Shown piece by piece: positions 14,188 through 22,129 of a DNA stretch of 25,161 nt. Under the pieces are notes generated by a model. It had not been told where the DNA came from, did no database searches, and saw only the letters and a program-made list of their open reading frames with translations. The DNA comes from Puniceicoccales bacterium. GTDB taxonomy: Bacteria; Verrucomicrobiota; Verrucomicrobiia; Opitutales; JAIRLM01. The DNA is taken from contig JAITDL010000084.1 in the NCBI GenBank assembly GCA_031282565.1, positions 1 through 25,161 on the forward strand. Direction: 5' to 3'. Every line of letters begins with the position of its first letter. Positions within the stretch are counted from its first letter, which is position 1. The translations under genes were made by a program, and so were the position numbers.

Positions 14188-16341
14188 ATGGCTCAGCAGC
14201 ATTCCAGTAAAAATTCTCCGAATAGGCAGTATGTTCTTGAGCATACGCGCAATATAGGGATAGCGGCCCACATAGATGCGGGGAAAACGACGACGACCGA
14301 GCGCATACTATTCTATACCGGCGTGATACACAAGGTGGGCGAAGTGCACGACGGAACGGCGGTCACTGACTGGATGGAGCAGGAGCGGGAACGGGGGATT
14401 ACCATAACGTCGGCAGCAATTTCCTGCGGATGGACGACGAAGTACGGGGCGTTTGCGGAAATTCCGCACAGGATAAATATCATTGATACGCCTGGCCATG
14501 TGGACTTTACGGCTGAGGTTGAGCGTTCGCTTCGCGTTCTAGATGGTTGCGTTGCCGTGTTTTGCGCCGTTGCGGGCGTGCAGCCGCAGTCGGAAACTGT
14601 TTGGCGGCAGATGGATAAGTATAGCGTTCCGCGCATTGCGTTCATAAACAAGATGGATCGCACTGGAGCGGATTTTCTCGGTGCCGTTCGCGACATACGC
14701 GACAAACTCGGCGGCAATGCACATCCATTGTTTTTAAACATCGGCTCCGAGGATAAGTTCATCGGTCTCATTGACTTGGTCAGGATGCGTGCCTGCGTCT
14801 ACGATGAAAGCGACAAGGATGGCGTTCGCTTTGACGACGTTGCTATACCGGCAGACATGGTGTCTTTGGCGGAGAGCTCCCGCGCCGGGCTCATCGAATC
14901 GCTCGTTGACTTCGACGACGAGTTGGCTGAGAAGTACCTCTGCGGAGATGACATAGGCGAAGATGAGCTGCGCGCGGCAATTCGCAAGGCAACCGTTTCG
15001 CTGCGGTTCGTCGGCGTAATTCCCGGGAGTGCATTCAAAAATCGCGGCATTCAAATGGTCGTCGATTCAATCGTGGACTATTTGCCGAATCCGTGCGATT
15101 TGCCTCCGGTGCATGGATTTGATGACGACGGCGCCGGCGTAGAGCTTGTTCCCGACGATGGGGCGAAAATGGCGTCGCTTGCATTCAAAATTGCCTACGA
15201 TCCATACGTCGGAAAGTTGGTTTTTTGCCGCGTCTACGTCGGCCAACTCAGCAAGGGCGACACCGTGTACAATCCGAGGACGCGCAGATCTGAGCGCATT
15301 AGCCGTCTTGTGATCATGAAAGCCAATCAGCGTGAGGACATTGACGTCGCCTACTCGGGAGACATATGTGCCGTCGTCGGCGTTAAGGGCGTTGTGACGG
15401 GTGACACGCTCTGCGACAAGGATTTGGACGTCCGTCTAGAACCTCCGACATTTCCTGAGCCCGTCATAAGCATGTCCATTGAGCCCAACTCAAAGGCCGA
15501 CCAGGAAAAGCTTTCGCTCGCGCTGCAACGTCTTGCGGAAGAGGATCCAACGTTCCGCATAACCACTGACCAGGAAACGAAGCAGACGCTAATTTCTGGG
15601 ATGGGGGAGCTGCATCTCGATATCATTCGCGACCGACTATTTAGGGAATTTAAAGTCGAGGCGACCGCCGGCAAGCCGCGCATAGCGTATCGCGAAACGA
15701 TAACTGTTCGTGCCGAAGGAGAAGGAAAGTTCATACGGCAGTCCGGAGGTCGCGGCCAGTATGGCCATGCGGTCGTGGTACTTGAGCCCGCTGAAAAGGG
15801 GGCCGGAGTCCAAGTGGCCAACGAGATAGTCGGCGGAGTGATTCCGAAGGAGTACATAAAGCCCGTCGAGGAAGGGATTTTGGAGGGGGCGCAGGGCGGT
15901 GTCGTGGCCGGATACCCTGTGGTTGATTTCGTTGCGCGCATCGTAGACGGCAGCTTCCATGAGGTTGATTCGTCGGAGCTTGCCTTCAAAATGGCTGGAA
16001 TTTTCGCATTCAAGGAGGCGATGCGGAAGGCTCAAGCAATTCTTCTTGAACCAATTATGAAGGTTGAGGTCGCGACGCCGGACGAATACCAGGGTGACGT
16101 CGTCGGGGATTTGAATCGCAGACGCGGCCAAATCCATAGCATGGAAGGAAAAGGCGGGCTTTGTTCCGTTGTTGCCTTCGTTCCGCTGGAAACTATGTTT
16201 GGCTATGCCACTGATGTGCGGTCACTTACGAAGGGGAGAGCGTCCTATTCGATGGAGCCGTCGCACTTTGCGCAGGTGCCGTCGTCGGTTTTGGCCGGTG
16301 TTGTTGAGGCTTCCTCGAAGCAGGCGGCGAGGTCCATGTAG
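14188..16341 (+). CDS. fusA: Elongation factor G
   Basis: EF-G is the GTPase that drives translocation and, with the ribosome recycling factor, ribosome recycling. The product is 717 residues with all five domains. G motifs are AHIDAGKTT (27-35), RGITI switch I (69-73), DTPGH (100-104) and NKMD (154-157). Domain IV has the SGGRGQYGHAVV core, and the end contains GRASYSMEPSHFAQVP. ATG 14188 is chosen because AAGGGA lies eight bases upstream; an in-frame ATG at 14140 would overlap rpsG by 20 bases and add 16 atypical residues. tuf does not follow fusA, as it does in many bacteria; rpsJ comes next after 43 bases. Confidence 0.98.
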   Translation: MAQQHSSKNSPNRQYVLEHTRNIGIAAHIDAGKTTTTERILFYTGVIHKVGEVHDGTAVTDWMEQERERGITITSAAISCGWTTKYGAFAEIPHRINIIDTPGHVDFTAEVERSLRVLDGCVAVFCAVAGVQPQSETVWRQMDKYSVPRIAFINKMDRTGADFLGAVRDIRDKLGGNAHPLFLNIGSEDKFIGLIDLVRMRACVYDESDKDGVRFDDVAIPADMVSLAESSRAGLIESLVDFDDELAEKYLCGDDIGEDELRAAIRKATVSLRFVGVIPGSAFKNRGIQMVVDSIVDYLPNPCDLPPVHGFDDDGAGVELVPDDGAKMASLAFKIAYDPYVGKLVFCRVYVGQLSKGDTVYNPRTRRSERISRLVIMKANQREDIDVAYSGDICAVVGVKGVVTGDTLCDKDLDVRLEPPTFPEPVISMSIEPNSKADQEKLSLALQRLAEEDPTFRITTDQETKQTLISGMGELHLDIIRDRLFREFKVEATAGKPRIAYRETITVRAEGEGKFIRQSGGRGQYGHAVVVLEPAEKGAGVQVANEIVGGVIPKEYIKPVEEGILEGAQGGVVAGYPVVDFVARIVDGSFHEVDSSELAFKMAGIFAFKEAMRKAQAILLEPIMKVEVATPDEYQGDVVGDLNRRRGQIHSMEGKGGLCSVVAFVPLETMFGYATDVRSLTKGRASYSMEPSHFAQVPSSVLAGVVEASSKQAARSM

Positions 16342-16384
16342 ATTGGCGTTGACTTTGCTGCATAGGTGATTGGGTGGGTGAATA

Positions 16385-16699
16385 ATGCAAAACAATAAAC
16401 AGATGATTCGCATTAAGTTGCGCGGATTTGACCACAGGCTCGTTGACCAGGCGGCGGCTGATATCATTGAGGCCGTTAAGCGCTCCGGAACCTGCGCCGT
16501 TGGCCCACTTCCGCTGCCGACGTGGATAGAAAAATTTTCCGTAAATCGTTCTCCTCATAAGGATAAAAAATCTGCGGAACAGTTTGAGCTGCGAACGCAC
16601 AAAAGATTGATTGACATCTTAAATCCAAATGCAGACACAATGGACGCTCTAAAAAAGGTAAATTTACCTTCTGGAGTTGAAATAGCTGTGTCGGTGTAA
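16385..16699 (+). CDS. rpsJ: 30S ribosomal protein S10 (NusE)
   Basis: S10 is a 30S head protein and also the NusG/NusB partner in antitermination. The 104-residue product has IRIKLRGFDHRLVDQAAADI (residues 8-27), GPLPLPT (usual GPIPLPT) and the highly conserved EQFELRTHKRLIDI. The GGTGGG upstream supports the ATG at 16385. An internal ATG at codon 7 would remove MQNNKQ and give a more typical N-terminus, but it lacks a ribosome binding site. This is the first gene of the S10 block, joined to fusA by only 43 bases. Confidence 0.98.
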   Translation: MQNNKQMIRIKLRGFDHRLVDQAAADIIEAVKRSGTCAVGPLPLPTWIEKFSVNRSPHKDKKSAEQFELRTHKRLIDILNPNADTMDALKKVNLPSGVEIAVSV

Positions 16700-16721
16700 A
16701 ATTTAGCGTTGGGTTTGTGAA

Positions 16722-17366
16722 ATGGGAAGCGTGAAGAAAGTGATACTGCTGCTGGGGCGTAAGTTGGGCATGTCGCGGATGTGCGATGGCGCCGGCAATT
16801 CGATTGCCGTGACTGCGATTCATGTTTCTCCGTGTCAGGTTGTTGGTGCGCGCACAAAAAGCGAGCACGGCTATGCGGCAGTCCAGGTTGGAGCCGAGCA
16901 GGTTGACGGTTTTCGTCTGGCGAAGGCAGAAGCTGGCCACTGTTTGAAGAGCAAGTGCCAGACCTACAGGCATCTCATGGAAATACGCGTGGATGATCCT
17001 GCGGCCTATGGTGTTGGCGAATCTTTGGATTTGGCACTGCTGGCTGAGGGTGATTTTGTTGACGTCAGAGGAACTACAAAAGGGCGTGGGTTCCAGGGTG
17101 TTATGAAGCGATACGGATTTGGCGGCGGTCCGGACGGCCACGGATCCATGTTCCATCGCCGCGGAGGGTCCTACGGCCAGCGCGAGGAACCTGGGCGCAT
17201 ATATCCTGGGCGAAAAATGCCAGGGCACATGGGACATGTGAAACGGACGACACAAAATCTGTGCGTTGCAAGGGTTTGCGCAGATCGCCAGATGCTGTTC
17301 CTATGTGGAAGCGTAGTTGGTTGCAATGGTGGGTTAGTCTCCATAAGGACAGCAAAAAAAGGATGA
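16722..17366 (+). CDS. rplC: 50S ribosomal protein L3
   Basis: L3 is an early assembly protein whose long loop reaches the peptidyl transferase centre. The product is 214 residues. Recognisable parts are LLGRKLGMSRM near the N-terminus, DVRGTTKGRGFQGVMKRYGF and then HGSMFHRRGGSYGQREEPGR. GRKMPGHMG follows shortly after. The Gln in SYGQ is in the place of the residue methylated by PrmB in E. coli L3. A longer N-terminus (MGSVKKVI) than in many L3 proteins precedes the first motif. It lies 22 bases after rpsJ and 7 bases before rplD. Confidence 0.98.
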   Translation: MGSVKKVILLLGRKLGMSRMCDGAGNSIAVTAIHVSPCQVVGARTKSEHGYAAVQVGAEQVDGFRLAKAEAGHCLKSKCQTYRHLMEIRVDDPAAYGVGESLDLALLAEGDFVDVRGTTKGRGFQGVMKRYGFGGGPDGHGSMFHRRGGSYGQREEPGRIYPGRKMPGHMGHVKRTTQNLCVARVCADRQMLFLCGSVVGCNGGLVSIRTAKKG

Positions 17367-17373
17367 TACGGCA

Positions 17374-18015
17374 ATGGATGTTGATTTTTTTACGGCTGAC
17401 GGGACTAGGCGCGGGAAGAAGCGCGTAGACATCCCAGCTTGCGGCGGCGAAGGAACTTCCGTTTTTCTGCGCCACATCGTGCTCTGCTATCAGAACAACT
17501 TCCGCCAGGATGACGCCAGCACGAAATCTCGTGCCGAGGTAAGTGGTTCCGGGAAAAAGCCATACAGGCAAAAGGGAACCGGCATGGCTCGCCACGGAGA
17601 GAGGAGGAGCCCCATCTGGCGCGGTGGAGGCGTCGTGTTTGGGCCGAAAGACAATGATCATTCGAGCAGAATGAATTTAAAGGAACGGAGGAAGGCACTT
17701 GCCGTTGGTCTTTCGGTGCGAGCCATGGAGGGAAGATTCGCTCTCGTGGAAAATTTTCCGCCGATGGAAAGCGGGAAGACGAAGGATGCCGTGGCTCTGC
17801 TGGATAGCTTTGACGTTGGCGATGATACCGTCCTGTTCGTCGACAGTGCTTTCGATCAGTCTTTCGCGCTGGCAATGCGCAACATTCCGAATGTGTACAT
17901 GCTGGAGGCGCGCACGCTCAATGTGATAGATGTTGTTGCGGCGGAAAGAATTTTCATTTCTGAGAAGGGGATGGCTGTGGTTTCGGCGCGCGTAAATCAT
18001 AATATGCAGAAATGA
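17374..18015 (+). CDS. rplD: 50S ribosomal protein L4
   Basis: L4 lines the exit tunnel and in enterobacteria also represses the S10 operon. The 213-residue product contains the tunnel loop GSGKKPYRQKGTGMARHGERRSPIWRGGGVVFGPK (about residues 58-92). The rRNA-binding RMNLKERRKAL and the C-terminal ARTLNVIDVV follow. In the tunnel loop the common WRQKGTGRAR is YRQKGTGMAR. The N-terminal 35 residues are poorly conserved, as in other L4 proteins. The stop overlaps an alternative upstream ATG of rplW, so translational coupling is likely. Confidence 0.97.
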   Translation: MDVDFFTADGTRRGKKRVDIPACGGEGTSVFLRHIVLCYQNNFRQDDASTKSRAEVSGSGKKPYRQKGTGMARHGERRSPIWRGGGVVFGPKDNDHSSRMNLKERRKALAVGLSVRAMEGRFALVENFPPMESGKTKDAVALLDSFDVGDDTVLFVDSAFDQSFALAMRNIPNVYMLEARTLNVIDVVAAERIFISEKGMAVVSARVNHNMQK

Positions 18016-18023
18016 GGTTGGCG

Positions 18024-18329
18024 ATGGAAGTGGGAATTGTAAAAAATACGCTGAAAACCTTTCGCATGACCGAGAAAGCGAATTTGCTCTCCGCTGGATC
18101 AAATTGCTACGTTTTCGAGGTCGATGCTTCTGCGTCTAAAAATCAGGTGGCGGCAGCGCTTAGGGAGACTTTTGGTGTCAATCCGGTCTCCATAAGGACT
18201 TTACGGCAGAAGGGTAAGCTCAAGCGCAACCGTTCGTCGAAAAGAGGCCGCGTGGTTACGTTTCGCAAAGCTCTCGTGCGCAAGGCGTTTGTGACGCTAA
18301 AAAGTGGCGAAAAAATTGAGGTACTGTAG
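18024..18329 (+). CDS. rplW: 50S ribosomal protein L23
   Basis: L23 sits at the tunnel exit and docks trigger factor and SRP. From ATG 18024 the product is 101 residues. It begins EVGIVKNTLKTFRMTEKAN, carries NQVAAALRETFGVNPVSIRTL in the middle, and ends KALVRKAFVTLKSGEKIEVL, a normal L23 tail. The start is chosen because GAGG (18014-18017) is six bases upstream. An ATG at 18012, overlapping the rplD stop, would add four residues. The conserved Glu of the trigger-factor docking loop cannot be assigned confidently by eye. Confidence 0.96.
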   Translation: MEVGIVKNTLKTFRMTEKANLLSAGSNCYVFEVDASASKNQVAAALRETFGVNPVSIRTLRQKGKLKRNRSSKRGRVVTFRKALVRKAFVTLKSGEKIEVL

Positions 18330-18338
18330 GAGTTTGCC

Positions 18339-19190
18339 ATGGTGTTAGTTAGCACAAATCCAATCACGGCCGGCTGCCGATTTAGGTCGCTGTGTCGCCA
18401 TGCCGTTTCGCCGTCTAGGCCGCTGCGATCGCTGTCGTCTGGGCGTGGAAGTGGCTCCAGTGGACGCAATTGCTACGGGCGAATTACGATGCGCCGGCGC
18501 GGCGGTGGGCATCGTCGTCTTCTCAGGTCGATCGACTATAGGAGGGATAAATTCGACATTCCGGCGCGGGTGGTTGCCATTGAGTACGATCCAAATCGTT
18601 CTTCGCATCTGGTGCTGCTTTCCTACGGCGACGGGGAAAAGCGCTACATACCTGCGCCACATGGAGTTGCCGTTGGAGACTTGCTGCAAAGTCTCAATTC
18701 CAGGCCGGATGAGTTTTCCGCTGGTATGTCGCTTCCGCTGTCACTAATTCCAACTGCCATGCCGGTTCATTGCGTTGAATTGCTTCCCGGGAAGGGTGCG
18801 CAGCTCGTGCGTGGCGCTGGGGCGGCGGCACAAATTCTTGCCGTTGAGGCCGGAAAAGCTACGCTGCGGTTGCCGAGCGGAGAAATCCGTTGCGTCGATG
18901 CGAGGTGCAGGGCAACAATTGGCACCATAGGCAACGGTGAACACAACCAGCAGTCACTCGGCAAGGCTGGGCGGAATCGCTGGCTCGGGTGCCGTCCGCG
19001 GGTGCGAGGCGTTGCGATGAATCCGGTTGATCACCCAATGGGCGGCGGCGAAGGTCGCACGTCGGGCGGAGGACATCCAGTATCTCCTTGGGGGCAATTG
19101 GCTAAGGGGCTGCCAACGCGGAGACGCTCAAAGAATTTCAACGCGGCAATTATTGTTCGCCGCAATGGGAAAAAGATGAAACGGAGATAG
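18339..19190 (+). CDS. rplB: 50S ribosomal protein L2
   Basis: L2 is needed for subunit joining and peptidyl transferase activity. The 283-residue product has GRITMRRRGGGHRR (about 47-60), the central OB-like and SH3-like domains (YDPNRSSHLVLLSYGDGEKRYI), and GKAGRNRWLGCRPRVRGVAMN. The functional loop NPVDHPMGGGEGR keeps the His equivalent to E. coli His229; the second His of the loop is Met. The N-terminal 45 residues diverge from the usual P-T-P-x-x-R pattern and are rich in Ser and Arg. AGGAG seven bases upstream supports the ATG. It lies 9 bases after rplW. Confidence 0.98.
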   Translation: MVLVSTNPITAGCRFRSLCRHAVSPSRPLRSLSSGRGSGSSGRNCYGRITMRRRGGGHRRLLRSIDYRRDKFDIPARVVAIEYDPNRSSHLVLLSYGDGEKRYIPAPHGVAVGDLLQSLNSRPDEFSAGMSLPLSLIPTAMPVHCVELLPGKGAQLVRGAGAAAQILAVEAGKATLRLPSGEIRCVDARCRATIGTIGNGEHNQQSLGKAGRNRWLGCRPRVRGVAMNPVDHPMGGGEGRTSGGGHPVSPWGQLAKGLPTRRRSKNFNAAIIVRRNGKKMKRR

Positions 19191-19197
19191 GCTGCAA

Positions 19198-19467
19198 ATG
19201 GGACGCTCAACAAAAAAAGGATTCTATGTGGATCCTTCGCTGCAAGATAAGATCGATTTGGCGGCGAAGGTGGCTTCGCGGAAGGCCATTCGCACGTGGT
19301 CGAGGAAGTCCACAATTACGCCCGATTTCGTTGGCATGAATTTTGAAGTTCATAATGGCAAGACGTTTTTGCCGGTGCACGTCACGGAAAATATGGTCGG
19401 CCACAGGCTTGGAGAATTTGCTCCGACGCGGACTTTCAAAGGGCATAACCCGCACACGCAGAAGTAG
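19198..19467 (+). CDS. rpsS: 30S ribosomal protein S19
   Basis: S19 binds the 30S head with S13 and contacts A-site tRNA and the central bridge. The product is 89 residues. It has MGRSTKKGFYVDPSL, then IRTWSRKSTITPDFVG and the conserved VHNGKTFLPVHVTENMVGHRLGEFAPTRTFKGH. These are family hallmarks in the right order. It starts 7 bases after rplB and is followed by rplV after 24 bases. Confidence 0.99.
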   Translation: MGRSTKKGFYVDPSLQDKIDLAAKVASRKAIRTWSRKSTITPDFVGMNFEVHNGKTFLPVHVTENMVGHRLGEFAPTRTFKGHNPHTQK

Positions 19468-19491
19468 TTTGGAAATTGGAGTAGAGGCACA

Positions 19492-19824
19492 ATGAAATGT
19501 CAGGCAGTTTTATCGTCCGTCCGCATGTCGCCGTTTAAGTTGCGACAGGTGGCTCGCACGCTGCGTGGGAGGCGCGCCGTCGATGGCCGTTCCCTGTTGC
19601 AGTTTGTGCCAAGGAAATCGGCTAGGCTCATAGGGAAGGTTCTCGGCAGTGCCATCGCAAACGCCGAGAGCAATTTCAACGTTTCCGTGGACGATTTGAT
19701 GATAGACAATGTGCTGATTGGGGAGGGCATAAAGCTGCGGCGGCACATTTCTGCTGCGAAGGGATCGGCTCACCCGATTCGTAAGCGCTCCAGCCACATA
19801 ACGGTCATTTTAACAACGAAATAG
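19492..19824 (+). CDS. rplV: 50S ribosomal protein L22
   Basis: L22 forms part of the exit tunnel wall together with L4. The 110-residue product has SSVRMSPFKLRQVARTLRGR at the start and KSARLIGKVLGSAIANAESNFN in the middle. The C-terminal beta-hairpin contains KGSAHPIRKRSSHITVILT, corresponding to the usual RAKGRANRIxKRTSHITVVV tunnel hairpin. GGAG and GAGG motifs lie 8-15 bases upstream. Length and order are standard for bacteria. Confidence 0.98.
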   Translation: MKCQAVLSSVRMSPFKLRQVARTLRGRRAVDGRSLLQFVPRKSARLIGKVLGSAIANAESNFNVSVDDLMIDNVLIGEGIKLRRHISAAKGSAHPIRKRSSHITVILTTK

Positions 19825-19835
19825 GCGACAGGACC

Positions 19836-20477
19836 ATGGGCCAAAAAGTTAATCCACTATGTTTCCGGCTTGGAGTTCGCCGCGATTGGCAGTCCCGCTG
19901 GTACGCGACTAAGAAGTTGTATCCGTCGTTGATACGTGAAGATTTCATAGTTCGCCGCTTCCTGTTCGATGAGTTGCGCTCTGCTTCAGTGGCTAAGGTG
20001 TTCATCGAGAGGGCGGCCGGAAAAATTCGCATAAAGATCCACACGTCAAGACCTGGCGCCGTGCTCGGCAGGAAGGGGCAGGAATTGGAGCAGCTGTGCG
20101 CCAAGGTGCGGAAGCTAATTGGTGCCGACGTTGTAATTGATGTTCAAGAAGTTAGACGTCCTGAGCTCGCTGCCAGGCTTGTTGCAGAGAATGTTGCTTC
20201 CCAGCTCGAAAGGCGTTTTCCGTTCAGGAAGGCACTTAAGAAGGCTTTGCAAATTACCATGGGGGCCGGCGCGCTGGGGGTGAAATTGCAGTGCTCCGGA
20301 CGTCTTGGTGGTGCCGAAATAGCTCGAACGGAGTCGCAAAGGGCCGGTAGCGTTCCACTGCATACGCTGCGCGCAAATATTGATTATGCGCTCGTTGTGG
20401 CACATACGGTGTATGGGGAAATTGGAATTAAGTGCTGGGTGTGTCGCAAGCCGGATGCGGTGGCGGTTGGTCTGTGA
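19836..20477 (+). CDS. rpsC: 30S ribosomal protein S3
   Basis: S3 lines the mRNA entry tunnel and contributes to the ribosomal helicase. The 213-residue product starts MGQKVNPLCFRLG, a very typical S3 N-terminus. The KH domain has RPGAVLGRKGQELEQL (about residues 71-86, the GxxG loop GRKG). The C-terminal domain contains MGAGALGVKLQCSGRLGGAEIARTE and ANIDYALVVAHTVYGEIGIKCWV. AGGA precedes the start by a few bases. A 36-base spacer separates it from rplP. Confidence 0.98.
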   Translation: MGQKVNPLCFRLGVRRDWQSRWYATKKLYPSLIREDFIVRRFLFDELRSASVAKVFIERAAGKIRIKIHTSRPGAVLGRKGQELEQLCAKVRKLIGADVVIDVQEVRRPELAARLVAENVASQLERRFPFRKALKKALQITMGAGALGVKLQCSGRLGGAEIARTESQRAGSVPLHTLRANIDYALVVAHTVYGEIGIKCWVCRKPDAVAVGL

Positions 20478-20513
20478 TTTTCCATTGGGCGCGAAATATT
20501 TGGAGATTAAATC

Positions 20514-20942
20514 ATGGCTAACTTGTTACCGGCAAAGACGAAATACCGCAAAGTTCACAAGGGACGCAATCGCCACCGGGCTGGAAGTTGTGCGTCGCTT
20601 GCCTTTGGCGAATTTGGCATTCAGGCACTTGACAGGGGCCTGCTAAGTTCTTCGCAGTTGGAGGCGGCCCGTGTGGCCATAAATCGGCACCTAAAGCGCA
20701 AAGGGAAAGTGTGGATGCGAGTGTTTCCCCATAAGCCAGTTACGAAAAAGCCGGCCGAAACCCGCATGGGGAAGGGCAAGGGTGCCGTTGAATTTTGGGC
20801 CGTTGTCGTACGTCCTGGGAACATGCTGTTTGAGGTTTCCGGAGTTTCGCCGACATTGGCTCGCGAGGCAATGCGTCTAGCGGACGCCAAAGTTCCATTT
20901 GGCTGCCGGTTCGTGTCGCGCGAAGAACAGGAATTATTCTAA
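20514..20942 (+). CDS. rplP: 50S ribosomal protein L16
   Basis: L16 positions A-site tRNA and is needed late in 50S assembly. The product is 142 residues. It begins LLPAKTKYRKVHKGRNRHRAG and contains VWMRVFPHKPVTKKPAETRMGKGKG (about residues 63-87). The Arg in ETRMGKGKG corresponds to the residue that YcfD/RoxA hydroxylates in E. coli. The start has GGAG nine bases upstream. The stop overlaps the rpmC start by one base (TAATG at 20940-20944). Confidence 0.98.
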   Translation: MANLLPAKTKYRKVHKGRNRHRAGSCASLAFGEFGIQALDRGLLSSSQLEAARVAINRHLKRKGKVWMRVFPHKPVTKKPAETRMGKGKGAVEFWAVVVRPGNMLFEVSGVSPTLAREAMRLADAKVPFGCRFVSREEQELF

Positions 20943-21139
20943 TGTTTAACATAATAGAGCTTCGAATGTTTGAAAACGACTTCCTCGAGGAGCGGCTTAA
21001 GAGCTGCACGGAGGAGTTGATGCGGTTGAATTTGCGACGCAGAATGGGTTCCGTGGAAAAAACCCATTATTTTTGCTCGCTTCGCAGGGAAATTGCGCGC
21101 ATTAAAACGCTCCTGCGCGAAAGGGAGATGATGTCATGA
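20942..21139 (+). CDS. rpmC: 50S ribosomal protein L29
   Basis: L29 is a small helical protein near the tunnel exit and interacts with L23. The 65-residue product is two predicted helices. The second carries THYFCSLRREIARIKTLLRERE, matching the family's THxIRxVRRDIARIKTxLRE tail. The N-terminal half is divergent but keeps the L-x-L-x-x-R spacing (LMRLNLRRRMGSVEKTH). It overlaps rplP by one base upstream and rpsQ by four bases downstream (ATGA at 21136-21139), a sign of tight translational coupling. Confidence 0.95.
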   Translation: MFNIIELRMFENDFLEERLKSCTEELMRLNLRRRMGSVEKTHYFCSLRREIARIKTLLREREMMS

Positions 21140-21402
21140 TTGCCAGCGAAAGAAAAGGTAGGAAATCTCTTGCCGGCGAAGTCACTAGCCGATCTGGCAA
21201 CAAAAGCGTCAAGGTGTCGTACTTTTATAAGGGCCAGCATCCGAAGTATTTAAAGGAGGTGCGCCGCAAGACCGTCGTCCACGCCCACGATGAAAATAAT
21301 TCATGCGCCGTCGGCGATCGTGTTTTGATAATGGAGACCAGGCCGCTGAGTCATCTGAAGCGGTGGCGCGTTGTTTCCGTTATCGGGAGAGTTAGTTCCT
21401 AG
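21136..21402 (+). CDS. rpsQ: 30S ribosomal protein S17
   Basis: S17 binds helix 11 of 16S rRNA through an OB fold. The 88-residue product has RKSLAGEVTSRSGNKSVKVSYFYKGQHPKYLKEVRRKTVVHAHDENNSCAVGDRVLIMETRPLSHLKRWRVV. The final METRPLSHLKRWRVV is the S17 signature. GGGAG eight bases upstream lies inside rpmC and supports the start. The residues before RKSLAGEV are few, as usual. Confidence 0.97.
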   Translation: MIASERKGRKSLAGEVTSRSGNKSVKVSYFYKGQHPKYLKEVRRKTVVHAHDENNSCAVGDRVLIMETRPLSHLKRWRVVSVIGRVSS

Positions 21403-21414
21403 GAGGATGTTGTT

Positions 21415-21780
21415 ATGTTGCAGCAGGAAAGCATTTTAGAGGTGGCAGATAACACTGGAGCGCGTTCTGCGAAGATGATTCGCCGTCTTGGCCAGAACAA
21501 AAGGACTGCAACCGTAGGTGATACGATTGTTGTTTCCATAAGATCGAGCATTCCGGAGGCGGCGGTAAAGAAGGGTGCCGTTGCCAAGGCGGTGATTGTG
21601 AGGACAAAGCACTGGATACGGCGCCAGGGTGGAGATTACCTTCGCTTCGACGGCAATGCCTGCGTTCTCATCGACGACAAGGGAGGGCCCAGGGGGACGC
21701 GCGTTTTTGGGCCCATTGCCAGGGAGGTCAGGCAGAAGAAATTCCAGAAAATTATTTCCCTTGCTCCGGAGGTGCTCTAG
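21415..21780 (+). CDS. rplN: 50S ribosomal protein L14
   Basis: L14 forms an intersubunit bridge and is the binding site of RsfS. The product is 121 residues, starting MLQQESILEVADNTGARSAKMIR. It contains KGAVAKAVIVRTKHWIRRQGGDYLRFDGNACVLIDDKGGPRGTRVFGPIAREVR, an almost ideal L14 core. A consensus AGGAGG lies nine bases upstream, one of the strongest ribosome binding sites in the window. The stop TAG overlaps the GTG start of rplX by one base. Confidence 0.99.
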   Translation: MLQQESILEVADNTGARSAKMIRRLGQNKRTATVGDTIVVSIRSSIPEAAVKKGAVAKAVIVRTKHWIRRQGGDYLRFDGNACVLIDDKGGPRGTRVFGPIAREVRQKKFQKIISLAPEVL

Positions 21781-22016
21781 TGAAAAAATCAATTAGAGTC
21801 GGCGATGAGGTGGAAATCGTTGCTGGAGAACAAAAAGGAGTGCGCGGGAAAGTGCTGCGCGTTGCTGTGGCCGAAAATCGTTTAGTCGTTGAGGGTGTGC
21901 GCATGCGAAAAAAGTGCGTTAAAAAAAGCGAACGCCATCCAGATGGGGCGATTTTGCAGGCAGAGTCGCCGCTGCACCGGTCAAATGTGCGTAAAATTTC
22001 TTTGGAAAAACAATGA
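21780..22016 (+). CDS. rplX: 50S ribosomal protein L24
   Basis: L24 starts 50S assembly by binding the 5' domain of 23S rRNA. The product is short (78 residues versus about 100 in E. coli). It carries the KOW motif (VGDEVEIVAGEQKGVRGKVLRV, residues about 7-28), VVEGVRMRKKCVKKSERHPDGAI and the closing SPLHRSNV. It ends after the core and lacks the C-terminal extension seen in longer L24 proteins; I take this as a natural short form. It uses a GTG start that overlaps the rplN stop by one base, with GGAGGTG seven bases upstream. Confidence 0.95.
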   Translation: MKKSIRVGDEVEIVAGEQKGVRGKVLRVAVAENRLVVEGVRMRKKCVKKSERHPDGAILQAESPLHRSNVRKISLEKQ

Positions 22017-22055
22017 AAAATATGTTGACAGCCCGTTTCAGATGTGTGACCCGTT

Positions 22056-22080
22056 CCGCTACGACGTGTGCGGTATTTTT
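22056..22080 (+). terminator. Terminator-like hairpin in the rplX-rplE gap
   Basis: CCGC (22056-22059) pairs with GCGG (22070-22073). ACG (22061-22063) and TGT (22067-22069) can extend the stem with one bulged T and one G-U pair around an ACG loop. TATTTTT follows at 22074-22080. This is weak, but it is the only such structure inside the spc block. The gap (22017-22129, 113 bases) is otherwise without a gene. It also contains a consensus TTGACA at 22025-22030 that has no matching -10 box. Confidence 0.25.
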
Positions 22081-22129
22081 CGCTGGGTTCAGGTCAGTTA
22101 TTGGGTCTTAGCGATTGCGGTGGTGTACA

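Noticed and set aside
18339..19190. L2 loop reading DHPMGGGEG instead of DHPHGGGEG
   Set aside because: The key His equivalent to E. coli His229 is retained. Met at the second position is, as I recall, common in Bacteroidetes and other phyla, so it is not notable.
22025..22030. Consensus TTGACA as a promoter for rplE
   Set aside because: Bases 16-19 downstream (TGACCC/GACCCG) do not resemble a -10 box. It is kept only as part of the spacer observation.
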